This document shows positions 1 through 7,057 of a DNA stretch of 28,556 nucleotides, one piece after another (the first letter of the stretch is position 1; the number at the start of each line of letters is the position of its first letter). Source of the DNA: Treponema sp. (GTDB lineage Bacteria; Spirochaetota; Spirochaetia; Treponematales; Treponemataceae); assembly GCA_018385415.1 (NCBI GenBank), contig JAHAZA010000100.1, positions 1 through 28,556 of the forward strand. Reading direction: 5' to 3'. The notes beneath the pieces were generated by a model. That model saw nothing but the letters and a program-made list of their open reading frames with translations. It did not search any database and was not told the origin of the DNA. The position numbers and the translations under genes were made by a program.

Positions 1-424
1 GTATTAATCAGACCATATAAACTTTTTATTTTTTGATTATTATTTAAATTTGTAAATGTTCCTTTTATATCATTCTGATAAACTGTTAATTTACCATTCT
101 TATTAAGACAACCTATTCTTTCACCTGAGTCATAATACTTTACAGGATTACCCATTTCGACAGCCCTGAAATTACTCCACCCATGATTACCTTCAAAAAA
201 ACACCAGTCATGAATTTTAGTATTTTCCCAGTCATATACAACAAAAATATCACCTGCACGTTTATTATAACTACCCATATTTACATTACCAAACAATGCC
301 ATTTTTTCATTGACAATTCAAAATCTGCAGGTAAAACTAACGGTCTTAATCCAGAAAAATCATAGCAACCAGAAACAGAAGCCCAAGAATGCCATACTAA
401 TTGAGAACAATAAAAATTATACCC
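1..424 (-). pseudogene. Broken remnant of a YiiX/C92-like cysteine amidase, 5'-truncated and frameshifted, running off the left edge
   Basis: Read on the minus strand, codons from 424 to 284 give a peptide with YCSQLVWHSW and, further on, LRPLVLPAD, then stop at 281-283. This resembles the catalytic-cysteine region of circularly permuted papain-like amidases (YiiX/YebB, C92; NlpC/P60 relatives), whose pattern is Y-C-S-[QE]-L-V-W followed by a V-x-P-x-D segment. A second frame opens at the ATG at 302-300 (MALFGNVNMGSYNK...) and stays open to base 1, with a coherent Trp/Gly/Asn-rich sequence I do not recognise. The frames join exactly if one A is added to the A6 run (T6 at 302-307 on the plus strand), giving ...MKKMALFGN. 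No start codon or N-terminal half is present: the reading frame begins at an in-frame stop inside the last codons of the DUF4954 gene. I infer a decayed or recombined gene; a homopolymer sequencing error could explain the frameshift but not the missing N-terminus. Confidence 0.55.
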
Positions 425-2582
425 CTAAAATTACTCTCAAATCCAGGTTAAAACTTTCAGTCTGTGCCCTCAAAATATGTAAAAACTCATTATCGTCGAT
501 AGTACCTAAAACGGCAGTCATTTCTTCCTGGTTTTCGTAAGTCATTGCACGGAATGGATCTGTATAATCCTTTCTGCGGGAATAAATTGAATCCCGGTAC
601 ATATCTGTAGAAACGATTGTAACGTCATCAACAATGTCCTGCCAAATTTCTGAATCAAATTCAAGGATAGGACGTGAGTAAAGGCGTTCAAGAATATAAA
701 GGGCATAACGGGTTTTATAAAGCTCATAGTTTTTATCACAGGAATCGTAGTATGCATGAACTTCATCCCAGTTATTGATTGTTCCTTCTTTAATTTTGTC
801 GCAGAGCTGTTCAATTTTTAATGAAGGAATTATCTGTCCACCTGCATTCTGCCAGCTGTCAAACAGAGAAATCTTTTCCATATGTTCAAGAACTTCTCTA
901 CTGAACTTCGGATAACCATTTGATTTACAGTAATCTACAATTGATCTTGCAGCAAAGTATTTAAGAATTTTTCTATATTCCTTATAAGCCTTTACAGGTT
1001 TAAAAATTGTGGCACCATATTTTTTCTGTGCAAGTTCATCAAATAATGTAAAATCTGCATCTGTATTCTGGTGAAGATAATCCTTTGCAGCCTGAAGTTC
1101 TTCTTCATCTGAAGAGGCCTGCAATACGGATTCTTCACCGATTTTCTTTAAGTAATCCCGTGTAAGTACAATCAGGCGATCGATAGCGGCCAGACATTCC
1201 TGCATTGCATCAGGAGCCAATGGATCAGTTTCAATATGCTGAATTTTAAGCACCCTCTTGTCTCTTTTCTTAAACTTGTAATTGTTTCTTGCAATTGCAA
1301 ACATATTAAAAAGGAACCAGTATGCAGGAATAATGTGAACAGGTTCCGATTCAGCTCTAAAGGCAACAAGAGAAAACGGATAAGTAATATTAAGCTCATG
1401 CTGATAAGAGCCTTTTGAAACCAGCACAAAAGATGCAAACTTAGAATTGTGTTTAAAATCAGAACACAATCCAGGCCAGAATCCACGACCAGCAATAATT
1501 TCTCCATCAGGACTTCGTGAATTATGATTACTTCCAATTGTAGCTCCGGCTGCAATATTTGACTGTCCCATTATTGTAGTTGCAATAAGGAACGAAGAAT
1601 TATGATGCTGCTCATGGAAAGGGAAAATCAGGTTATTCAAAATTTCACAGCAGGAAACAGTTGAGTTATCCCCAAGAATGGAGTTCAAAAGTCTTGCCCC
1701 GTACTTTAACTGACAGTTTCTACCGATTACAAATCTGACTGCAACAGCCTGGTAGAAAATATGGCATCCATAGCCCATAATTCCGTTTACAAGTTCAACA
1801 CCTTCGCCAATCTGGCTTTCTTCTTCTGGACTTGAAAGAACCGTAATATTCTTTAACTTAAAGGCACCTTTTATGTATGCACATTGTCCAATTTTGGCAT
1901 CCTTTAAAAGTGTTGTATTCTTAATTACAGCTTCGTCTTCTACAATTCCGTAAGTATCACATTTTTTTGAATTACAATATTCTGTGAGCTCGATAAATCT
2001 GCTCATCAATTTTTTATCAGAACGCCTTCTTGACCATATATAAGCATCCGCAGGAATAAGGGATTCAAATGGAAGAACGGCGCGATTGTCATTTTCATTT
2101 CCAACACCGATCCATATTCGATTACTTTCAGGTTCGCCTTCCTTTAACCATCCGTTACCAAATTTTGCATGGCAGGTACAGCTCATTTCCTGAATGTTAA
2201 AAAGAATTACACGGTTTCCAATACGGTAGTTTCTTAAATACTTTACATTATTTATAACCACATCATCCTGAGTAACAACATTTCCAAGAGAAGAACTGTA
2301 AATACCAGTAACAAGTTCAAGATCATGATATTTAAGCTGTGCCCTTTTCAAGCGGCCAAGTACTACAAAGCCTGTAAAATGAGAATTATGAATAAGTTCA
2401 GGATCAAATTCATCAGGAACATCACTTACAAGGACATTACGCCAATCTTCATAATCTGAAGTATTAAGATTTTTATTTAGGACAGCAATTTCTTCTTTTG
2501 TAAGGTTACGTTTATTTTTCTTTACATCTTCCGGAAAATCGAAAGATATTTCATCATTACTATAATATTTAATTGTTACCAT
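417..2582 (-). CDS. DUF4954 family protein (left-handed beta-helix, acyltransferase-like fold)
   Basis: 721 residues. The segment at about residues 340-410 (SNIAAGATIGSNHNSRSPDG, then GRGFWPGLCSDFKHNS and a FASFVLVSKGSY stretch) is the signature I associate with DUF4954, a family of spirochaetes and Bacteroidetes. Hexapeptide-like turns across about residues 90-360 (VEDEAVIKNTTLLKDAKIG, GEGVELVNGIMGYG, IGRNCQLKYGARLLNSILGD) point to a left-handed beta-helix as in sugar O-acyltransferases and nucleotidyltransferases. The C-terminal third is helical and charged. No signal peptide or membrane segment, so probably cytoplasmic. The substrate is unknown; an acyl- or sugar-nucleotide role is only inferred from the fold. 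The ATG start has an upstream ACAGGT that can serve as ribosome binding site. It is divergent from the MBL hydrolase (100 bp apart). Its stop codon abuts the broken amidase remnant. Confidence 0.85.
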   Translation of the reverse strand: MVTIKYYSNDEISFDFPEDVKKNKRNLTKEEIAVLNKNLNTSDYEDWRNVLVSDVPDEFDPELIHNSHFTGFVVLGRLKRAQLKYHDLELVTGIYSSSLGNVVTQDDVVINNVKYLRNYRIGNRVILFNIQEMSCTCHAKFGNGWLKEGEPESNRIWIGVGNENDNRAVLPFESLIPADAYIWSRRRSDKKLMSRFIELTEYCNSKKCDTYGIVEDEAVIKNTTLLKDAKIGQCAYIKGAFKLKNITVLSSPEEESQIGEGVELVNGIMGYGCHIFYQAVAVRFVIGRNCQLKYGARLLNSILGDNSTVSCCEILNNLIFPFHEQHHNSSFLIATTIMGQSNIAAGATIGSNHNSRSPDGEIIAGRGFWPGLCSDFKHNSKFASFVLVSKGSYQHELNITYPFSLVAFRAESEPVHIIPAYWFLFNMFAIARNNYKFKKRDKRVLKIQHIETDPLAPDAMQECLAAIDRLIVLTRDYLKKIGEESVLQASSDEEELQAAKDYLHQNTDADFTLFDELAQKKYGATIFKPVKAYKEYRKILKYFAARSIVDYCKSNGYPKFSREVLEHMEKISLFDSWQNAGGQIIPSLKIEQLCDKIKEGTINNWDEVHAYYDSCDKNYELYKTRYALYILERLYSRPILEFDSEIWQDIVDDVTIVSTDMYRDSIYSRRKDYTDPFRAMTYENQEEMTAVLGTIDDNEFLHILRAQTESFNLDLRVILGV

Positions 2583-2606
2583 ATTATACCTGTGGTTTAT
2601 AAATTT

Positions 2607-2635
2607 ATATTAAAGGCAATTGTTGAAAATATCAA
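2607..2635 (-). promoter_or_regulatory. Candidate sigma-70 promoter for the DUF4954 gene
   Basis: On the minus strand TTGATA (2635-2630) is separated by 17 bp from TAATAT (2612-2607). The expected start point is about 20 bp before the ATG, which leaves room for the ACAGGT ribosome binding site. Consensus match only; AT-rich DNA yields chance hits. Confidence 0.4.
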
Positions 2636-2639
2636 TGAT

Positions 2640-2668
2640 TTGATTTATCTTTATTTATAGAAAATAAT
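2640..2668 (+). promoter_or_regulatory. Candidate sigma-70 promoter for the MBL hydrolase gene
   Basis: TTGATT (2640-2645), 17 bp spacer, AATAAT (2663-2668). The predicted start would be only about 8 nt before the ATG and would clip the GGGGAA ribosome binding site, so the true -10 may lie a few bases upstream. Confidence 0.3.
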
Positions 2669-2682
2669 AATGGGGAATTTTT

Positions 2683-3702
2683 ATGGCCGAGCAGGAATTT
2701 AAACATAACACATTGATTTTTGACACCCCGTCTCCTAATGGAATTTACTGGCTTTCACCAAATATTGCAGTGTTTCCAAGTCACACTAATGTGGGTATTA
2801 TTGCAATTCCCGACAATTCAAATTCATCAAAAACGGACATTTACCTTATCGATGCAGGCCCTGATAAAAGTGTTGCCGAAACTATATATGAAGCACTTAC
2901 AAAAGAATTCAAGGATTTTACATTAAAAGGAATTTTCGACACCCATTCTCATGCAGATCATTCCGGCGGAAACGCTGAGTTTATACGAAGAACAGGCTGT
3001 AAAATATATGCAACTCAGAAAGAAAAATCATCAATCGAAACACCTGAACTTCAAAGTGCAGTTTCCTATGGTGCTTTTCCGCTGCCGGAATATATGGCAA
3101 CCTATTATCTTGCAGAACCAACACTGGTCGACCAGGTCATAAAAAGCGATGAAGTAATAAAGCTTTCTGATGATGTAACAATCGAATGCGTTCCTCTTCC
3201 GGGGCATTACTTCGAAATGATTGGTATTCTATGCCATGTACGTAAAGAAAAAGACCGTCCAGATAAGCTTAGCATATTCTTTACTTCAGACGGAATTTTT
3301 ACCCGCACAATGCTTACAAAATACTGGATTCCATTCCTTTATAATGTAAAACAGTTTAAAGAAAGCCTGGATGTAATCAGAACTACAGCTGCAGACTATT
3401 ATGTTCCAAGCCACGGAGAAGTTTACACAGAAATATCGGCATTATACGAACTTAACATGCTAAGTGTCATTCAAAATGAAGAAACAATACTCAATTGTCT
3501 TAAAGAAGGACAAAAGACATTTGAAGACATATTAAAATACATTGCAGACAGTAATGAAATGTCCATGAGACTTTCTCAATTCATGCTTGTAGGAAGTACA
3601 ATAAGGTCCTACATAACATACCTTTACAATGAGGGAAAAATTACATGGCATTTTAAGAATAACAAAATGTACTGGAAAATTCCTGAGAGAGAAAAAGCTT
3701 AA
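2683..3702 (+). CDS. MBL-fold metallo-hydrolase
   Basis: 339 residues with the metallo-beta-lactamase signature THSHADHSGG (HxHxDH, H88, H90, D92, H93). Later metal ligands are the His of PLPGH, the bridging Asp of FFTSDGIF and the His of VPSHGE. The last 70 residues are helical and end in a short strand-turn (EGKITWHFKNNKMYWKI), resembling the winged-helix tail of LACTB2-like hydrolases. Expected to bind two metal ions and hydrolyse an ester, thioester or phosphodiester; the substrate cannot be told from sequence. No signal peptide, so cytoplasmic. GGGGAA lies 6 nt upstream of the ATG. The stop codon overlaps the deoC stop codon on the opposite strand, with no terminator between them. Confidence 0.9.
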   Translation: MAEQEFKHNTLIFDTPSPNGIYWLSPNIAVFPSHTNVGIIAIPDNSNSSKTDIYLIDAGPDKSVAETIYEALTKEFKDFTLKGIFDTHSHADHSGGNAEFIRRTGCKIYATQKEKSSIETPELQSAVSYGAFPLPEYMATYYLAEPTLVDQVIKSDEVIKLSDDVTIECVPLPGHYFEMIGILCHVRKEKDRPDKLSIFFTSDGIFTRTMLTKYWIPFLYNVKQFKESLDVIRTTAADYYVPSHGEVYTEISALYELNMLSVIQNEETILNCLKEGQKTFEDILKYIADSNEMSMRLSQFMLVGSTIRSYITYLYNEGKITWHFKNNKMYWKIPEREKA

Positions 3703-4412
3703 TCTTCCCAGTTCTGATAAATCAGAAGACCGCTTGAAGTACCCAGTCTGTCAGCACCTGCTTTAATTAATTCTTCGGCAGTACGCACAGATCTGATTCC
3801 TCCTGCTGCCTTTATCTTCATTGAATCTCCTACGGTCTTTTTCATAAGCTGAACGTGATGAACACTTGCACCATTAGGAAGTGCAGTTCCATCCGGTGCC
3901 TTTGGAGTTCCAAAACCAGTAGAAGTCTTTACAAAATCAGCGCCTGCATTTTTTGAAGCAATGCAGGCTTTTACAACTTCGTCATCTGTAAGATAACAGG
4001 TTTCAAGAATTACTTTTACAATAATCTTTTTATTTACTTCAGAGGCACCGGCTTTAGCAGCATCAACAACGGCTTTTATATCCTTTTCAACGTAATCAAA
4101 ATTGCCGTTTTTTGCCTCACTTATATTAATTACCATATCAAGTTCATCTGCACCTTTTAATACCGCATCTTTTGCAGAAAAAGCCTTTGATTCAGTTGTA
4201 TCGCATCCCAAAGGGAAACCTATAACAGTACAGACTTTTACATCAGTGTCCTTAAGTTTTTTATGAGCTAAAGGAACATACGAAGGATTAATACAGACAG
4301 AAGCAAATCCGTATGTTACAGCTTCCTTGCAAAGCTTTACAATTTCCTTTTCAGTAGCAAATGCAGCCAATGCTGTGTGATCAATATATTTTGCAATCTG
4401 TGCTTTTGTCAT
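3699..4412 (-). CDS. deoC: Deoxyribose-phosphate aldolase
   Basis: Class I aldolase that cleaves 2-deoxyribose-5-phosphate to glyceraldehyde-3-phosphate and acetaldehyde in deoxynucleoside breakdown. The Schiff-base lysine lies in DFVKTSTGFG (K162), the second lysine in KIKAAGGIRS (K201) and the acid in ELDMVIN (D92). Length is normal for the bacterial type. A longer frame from a TTG at 4418 exists, but the ATG at 4412 is preferred because AGAGG sits 8 nt before it and only 2 nt before the TTG. Product is 237 residues. It is divergent from the ferredoxin gene, with candidate operator repeats between them, and overlaps the MBL gene tail-to-tail. No other deo gene is nearby. Its glyceraldehyde-3-phosphate product feeds the same triose pool as tpiA at 25607. 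Confidence 0.93.
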   Translation of the reverse strand: MTKAQIAKYIDHTALAAFATEKEIVKLCKEAVTYGFASVCINPSYVPLAHKKLKDTDVKVCTVIGFPLGCDTTESKAFSAKDAVLKGADELDMVINISEAKNGNFDYVEKDIKAVVDAAKAGASEVNKKIIVKVILETCYLTDDEVVKACIASKNAGADFVKTSTGFGTPKAPDGTALPNGASVHHVQLMKKTVGDSMKIKAAGGIRSVRTAEELIKAGADRLGTSSGLLIYQNWED

Positions 4413-4478
4413 TATCAATACCTCTTTGTATAAATGATATCGCTTTTATATAGAAAAATAAAGTTTTTTTATTGCCTT

Positions 4479-4533
4479 TTAAAGGTCTTTATGATATTTT
4501 TTTAAATGTAAGATAATAAGCTTAAAGGTCTTT
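4479..4533. repeat. 12-bp direct repeat in the deoC-ferredoxin divergent region (operator candidate)
   Basis: TTAAAGGTCTTT occurs at 4479-4490 and again at 4522-4533, with starts 43 bp apart (about four helical turns). Each copy has an internal dyad, AAAG-GT-CTTT. Two spaced copies of a dyad between divergent genes is the usual layout of a repressor or activator site. The regulator is unknown. Confidence 0.35.
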
Positions 4534-4539
4534 TAAGCT
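4519..4539 (+). promoter_or_regulatory. Perfect 8-bp inverted repeat in the ferredoxin 5' leader
   Basis: AGCTTAAA (4519-4526) and TTTAAGCT (4532-4539) flank a 5-nt centre and enclose the second TTAAAGGTCTTT copy. A -10-like GATAAT lies at 4512-4517, so the repeat would fall at the transcription start. It could be a protein-binding site or a 5' stem protecting the mRNA. No T-run follows, so it is not a terminator. The ferredoxin ribosome binding site (TAGGAG) lies just downstream. Confidence 0.45.
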
Positions 4540-4557
4540 AAAACATAGGAGAACAAT

Positions 4558-4728
4558 ATGGCTTACAAAGTAACTGAAGAATGTGTAAACTGTGGCGCTT
4601 GTGAAGGCGAATGCCCAGTTGGAGCTATTTCTGATGCAGGAAGCGCTCGCAAAATCGACGCTGACAAATGTATCAGCTGCGGTGCATGTGCAGGAACATG
4701 TCCTACAAGTGCAATCGTAGAAGCATAA
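4558..4728 (+). CDS. 2[4Fe-4S] ferredoxin
   Basis: 56 residues, starting at an ATG preceded by TAGGAGAACAAT. Two cluster motifs are intact: C9xxC12xxC15xxxC19P and C38xxC41xxC44xxxC48P. The compact two-cluster form without insertion is the clostridial type, a soluble low-potential electron carrier of strict anaerobes, typically partnered with pyruvate:ferredoxin oxidoreductase or hydrogenase. No partner gene is adjacent; the gene is a single transcription unit bounded by a strong terminator at 4745-4790. Confidence 0.95.
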   Translation: MAYKVTEECVNCGACEGECPVGAISDAGSARKIDADKCISCGACAGTCPTSAIVEA

Positions 4729-4744
4729 GTAAATATTTTTGCTT

Positions 4745-4790
4745 AAAAAGGACTTAAGTGTGTTTCTTTTTCACTCTTAAGTCCTTTTTT
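4745..4790 (+). terminator. Rho-independent terminator of the ferredoxin gene
   Basis: Long stem from AAAAAGGACTTAAG (4745-4758) pairing with CTTAAGTCCTTTTT, extended past one mismatch by GTG/CAC, with a loop of about 10 nt and a terminal T6 run. It excludes the GTG at 4758 as start of the next gene, because that codon lies inside the stem. Confidence 0.85.
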
Positions 4791-4820
4791 ATTTATAGGC
4801 TTTTATTTTTTCTGGTAGCT

Positions 4821-5804
4821 ATGTTAAAAGGAATTTCTAAGTCCCTCATCACATTTAGTTTCTCTTTTCTAACTCTTCACTTTGCAGGCTTTTCTCAAGA
4901 AAAAACACCTCCTGCCTTAGAAGATATCCGTGCCATACCTGAGATTAAGACCGATTGGTGTCCCGAAATTCCAAAGTTAAACCATAAAGATCTCCTCTAC
5001 AAGCAATACTCTGAGGACTTACAGCAATATTACATGGACCACGCCCAGCAGAAGGACACAATTATTAATTTTTATTCCTATGTTCCTTCAAAAGACGACA
5101 CACTGTTTACCGTTGCTGCTCGCTTAAACATTCCTTACGACACAATAGCTTCGATAAACGGAATCACTTCCGCTGACACTAAAATTCAAGGCATAAAACT
5201 TATTCTTCCAACTGCAGCAGGATTATTTATTCTTGACACAGGTAAAAACAAACAAGAAAAGCCTGTTAATTCCCTGGAAGCATTAGTTCAAAAAAAGTTC
5301 GCTGATAAATTGAACGAAAAGGAATATTTTTGCTATAATATAAACGGAAGGTATTTTATTCACCTTCCGGAGGAACGTCTTGACCAGACAACAAGAGCAT
5401 TTTTTCTTGATGTTAAGATGAAGACACCTTTAGATCAGTACTGGCTTTCTTCGGACTACGGATACAGACCAAGTCCTTTTGGTGGCGAAAAACAGTTTCA
5501 CAGAGGAATTGATATGGCTGCTCCTGAAGGCACCAGGGTTTATGCCTGTAAGTCAGGAACTGTAGCTTCAGTTATAAAACTGGACAAAACATTCGGCAAC
5601 TACATTGTTATTAAACATGTAAACGGTCTTTCAAGTATTTATGCCCATCTTTCTAAAATTGAAGTTACGCCAGGAGAAATTGTTTCTACAGGAGCCGAAA
5701 TAGGCCTTGTAGGGCAAACAGGAAAAGTTACCGGCCCTCACCTGCACTTTGAAATAAGACAGAACGGCCAGCCAGCAGATCCCAATGCTTACATCAAGCA
5801 TTAA
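4821..5804 (+). CDS. Exported LysM-M23 family metallopeptidase
   Basis: Starting at the ATG at 4821 gives 327 residues. An upstream GTG at 4758 is in frame but lies within the preceding terminator. The N-terminus has a lysine and a hydrophobic stretch to about residue 22, followed by FAGFSQE, consistent with a signal peptide. A LysM-like domain at about residues 83-135 (YVPSKDDTLFTVAARLNIP, IASINGI, IKLILP) should bind peptidoglycan. The C-terminal LytM/M23 domain has the zinc ligands HRGID (H227, D231) and GPHLHFE (H307, H309), plus H276 in IYAHL. All catalytic residues are present, so an active endopeptidase cutting peptidoglycan cross-links in the periplasm is expected. The ribosome binding site is weak. 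It is followed with almost no gap by the PEGA protein, so the two are probably co-transcribed. Confidence 0.9.
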   Translation: MLKGISKSLITFSFSFLTLHFAGFSQEKTPPALEDIRAIPEIKTDWCPEIPKLNHKDLLYKQYSEDLQQYYMDHAQQKDTIINFYSYVPSKDDTLFTVAARLNIPYDTIASINGITSADTKIQGIKLILPTAAGLFILDTGKNKQEKPVNSLEALVQKKFADKLNEKEYFCYNINGRYFIHLPEERLDQTTRAFFLDVKMKTPLDQYWLSSDYGYRPSPFGGEKQFHRGIDMAAPEGTRVYACKSGTVASVIKLDKTFGNYIVIKHVNGLSSIYAHLSKIEVTPGEIVSTGAEIGLVGQTGKVTGPHLHFEIRQNGQPADPNAYIKH

Positions 5805-5819
5805 TTGGCAGATAATATT

Positions 5820-6824
5820 ATGAATATTAAAAAAGTTTTTAAAATTTCTGTTTTTCTCACAATTACAGCCTTTATTTTCACTGCACAGGCAGAAAGCTTC
5901 CGTGTTCATAAAACTCACATACTGGCAGTTTCGGACGTAGAATATAAAGGAGCTGAGAATCAGGAAGAATTAAAAACCACAGTTTCTGCAGGAATCAATG
6001 ATGCAGTCTGCATCCTTCTGCCAGAAGATCTGACTTATATTCAGGGAATTGAAGTTACAATCAAAATTCCTGCAGTCCTTAGTAAATATCCAAACTCAAT
6101 AATTTATTCACTTTATAACAACATAAGTCCAGTACCTCAGGATACGACAATAGATTACACAGGAAAGGAATTATACACTGCCCTTTATCCTGCTAAAATT
6201 AGCCAGACACTTTTAATTCCTCTTGTGCAGGGGAATAACATTAAGCAGACACCTTATGCTGACAAGACCTTCATTCCTGATATTTCGAGAAAATTTGTCT
6301 TTTTACGTAATCAGCTGGCTGTAAAGGGAATGCCTCGTGAAGCAATGGATTCAAAATATCTTGTAAGCGCAAAACCTGTTTACCTGAATAAAGGAAAATT
6401 CACTTTAACCACAATTCCTTCAAAACCAGCAAACCTTATTGTCACAATTGATGATAAAGTCACTGAACTTGACAAAAACAACAGCTGCTTCTTAAAACCT
6501 GGAACACACAATGTAACCATTACTGCAGACGGCTACAGAAATGAAAACTGGTCCATCATGATAGAAACAGCCAGAGAATCAGCTCTTAACCTGGAGCTTC
6601 AGAGTGTTGCACCAACAATGCAAATCAATATGCCACAAGGCACAAAAGTTTCAGTTGATAACCAGAACGTAGAAATAAAAGGCTCCATTCTTGAGTTAAC
6701 ACCAGGGGAACATATTTTAAAGTTCACTTTAGGTGGCTTTGAAGTTGTAAAACAGGTCACAATCCAAGAAGGAAGATCTTACAGCCTTCATGTAGTTCTG
6801 GATGCAGAATTTACTGAAAATTAA
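5820..6824 (+). CDS. Exported PEGA-domain protein
   Basis: 334 residues from the ATG at 5820; a TTG at 5805 directly after the previous stop is in frame but would only add five residues before the signal peptide. The N-terminus (MNIKKVFK, then a hydrophobic run ending in TAQAES) is a typical cleavable signal peptide with an AQA cleavage site. About residues 190-330 hold two PEGA-like beta units: the first with PANLIVTIDDK, LKPGTHNVTITADGYRNE; the second with GTKVSVDNQNVEIKGS, LTPGEHILKFTLGGFE. PEGA domains occur in surface and S-layer-like proteins. The N-terminal half is unrecognised. The close fit behind the M23 peptidase suggests a shared envelope role; whether it acts as a partner is inference. 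Confidence 0.8.
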   Translation: MNIKKVFKISVFLTITAFIFTAQAESFRVHKTHILAVSDVEYKGAENQEELKTTVSAGINDAVCILLPEDLTYIQGIEVTIKIPAVLSKYPNSIIYSLYNNISPVPQDTTIDYTGKELYTALYPAKISQTLLIPLVQGNNIKQTPYADKTFIPDISRKFVFLRNQLAVKGMPREAMDSKYLVSAKPVYLNKGKFTLTTIPSKPANLIVTIDDKVTELDKNNSCFLKPGTHNVTITADGYRNENWSIMIETARESALNLELQSVAPTMQINMPQGTKVSVDNQNVEIKGSILELTPGEHILKFTLGGFEVVKQVTIQEGRSYSLHVVLDAEFTEN

Positions 6825-6848
6825 TTTTTTATTTTTTTTTATATTTTA

Positions 6849-6878
6849 TTAAAGATTTTGAAAGGTAGAGACGATAAT
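6849..6878 (+). promoter_or_regulatory. Candidate promoter of the sRNA
   Basis: A -10 box GATAAT at 6873-6878 (5 of 6 consensus) lies 18 bp after a weak -35 TTAAAG at 6849-6854. Start would fall at about 6884-6885, exactly at the first base of hairpin 1 of the RNA described next. Confidence 0.45.
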
Positions 6879-6884
6879 ATAAAT

Positions 6885-6959
6885 GTCGGGAACATTTTCC
6901 CCTCCCACCCATGTTTCCGACTGCCTGATGGGCATGGCCAGACTTGTTCTGGCCTTTTT
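6885..6959 (+). ncRNA. Candidate small RNA with C-rich loop
   Basis: About 75 nt, three successive hairpins. Hairpin 1 pairs GTCGGGAACAT (6885-6895) with ATGTTTCCGAC (6911-6921), 11 bp with one G-U pair, and exposes a 15-nt loop TTTCCCCTCCCACCC. Hairpin 2 pairs TGCC (6922-6925) with GGCA (6931-6934). Hairpin 3 pairs GGCCAGA (6936-6942) with TCTGGCC (6948-6954), followed by T5, an intrinsic terminator. A promoter-like -10 sits 6-7 nt upstream of hairpin 1. No tRNA, SRP RNA, tmRNA, 6S or known riboswitch signature was recognised. C-rich exposed loops of this kind (UCCC motifs) are known in trans-acting sRNAs of Firmicutes that mask Shine-Dalgarno sequences. Function here is inference; a leader or terminator of the PEGA mRNA is the main alternative. 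Confidence 0.5.
6936..6959 (+). terminator. Rho-independent terminator downstream of the PEGA gene and sRNA
   Basis: A 7-bp perfect GC-rich stem GGCCAGA/TCTGGCC with a 5-nt loop and a TTTTT tail. It ends either the candidate sRNA or read-through from the M23-PEGA operon. Confidence 0.8.
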
Positions 6960-7057
6960 AATTTTAAACCAGTACCTTCTTTTTTCCAGTTTTTCCTATT
7001 TCTTCTATAAAATGAAAAATACTTGAATAAACTTGCAATATTTTCTACTATATAAGA

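Noticed and set aside
183..540. Two plus-strand frames of 60 and 76 codons at the left edge
   Set aside because: Basic, low-complexity translations antisense to the amidase remnant and the DUF4954 3' end, with no ribosome binding site.
4758..4820. GTG start that would lengthen the M23 peptidase by 21 residues
   Set aside because: It lies in the stem of the ferredoxin terminator and would place a second hydrophobic stretch before a normal signal peptide.
6883..7026. A 47-codon frame starting MSGTFSPPTH with a hydrophobic C-terminal half, across the sRNA region
   Set aside because: No ribosome binding site near the ATG, it crosses a strong terminator, and the hydrophobic residues follow from T-rich DNA. 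The structured RNA explains the same bases better, though a small membrane protein is not fully excluded.
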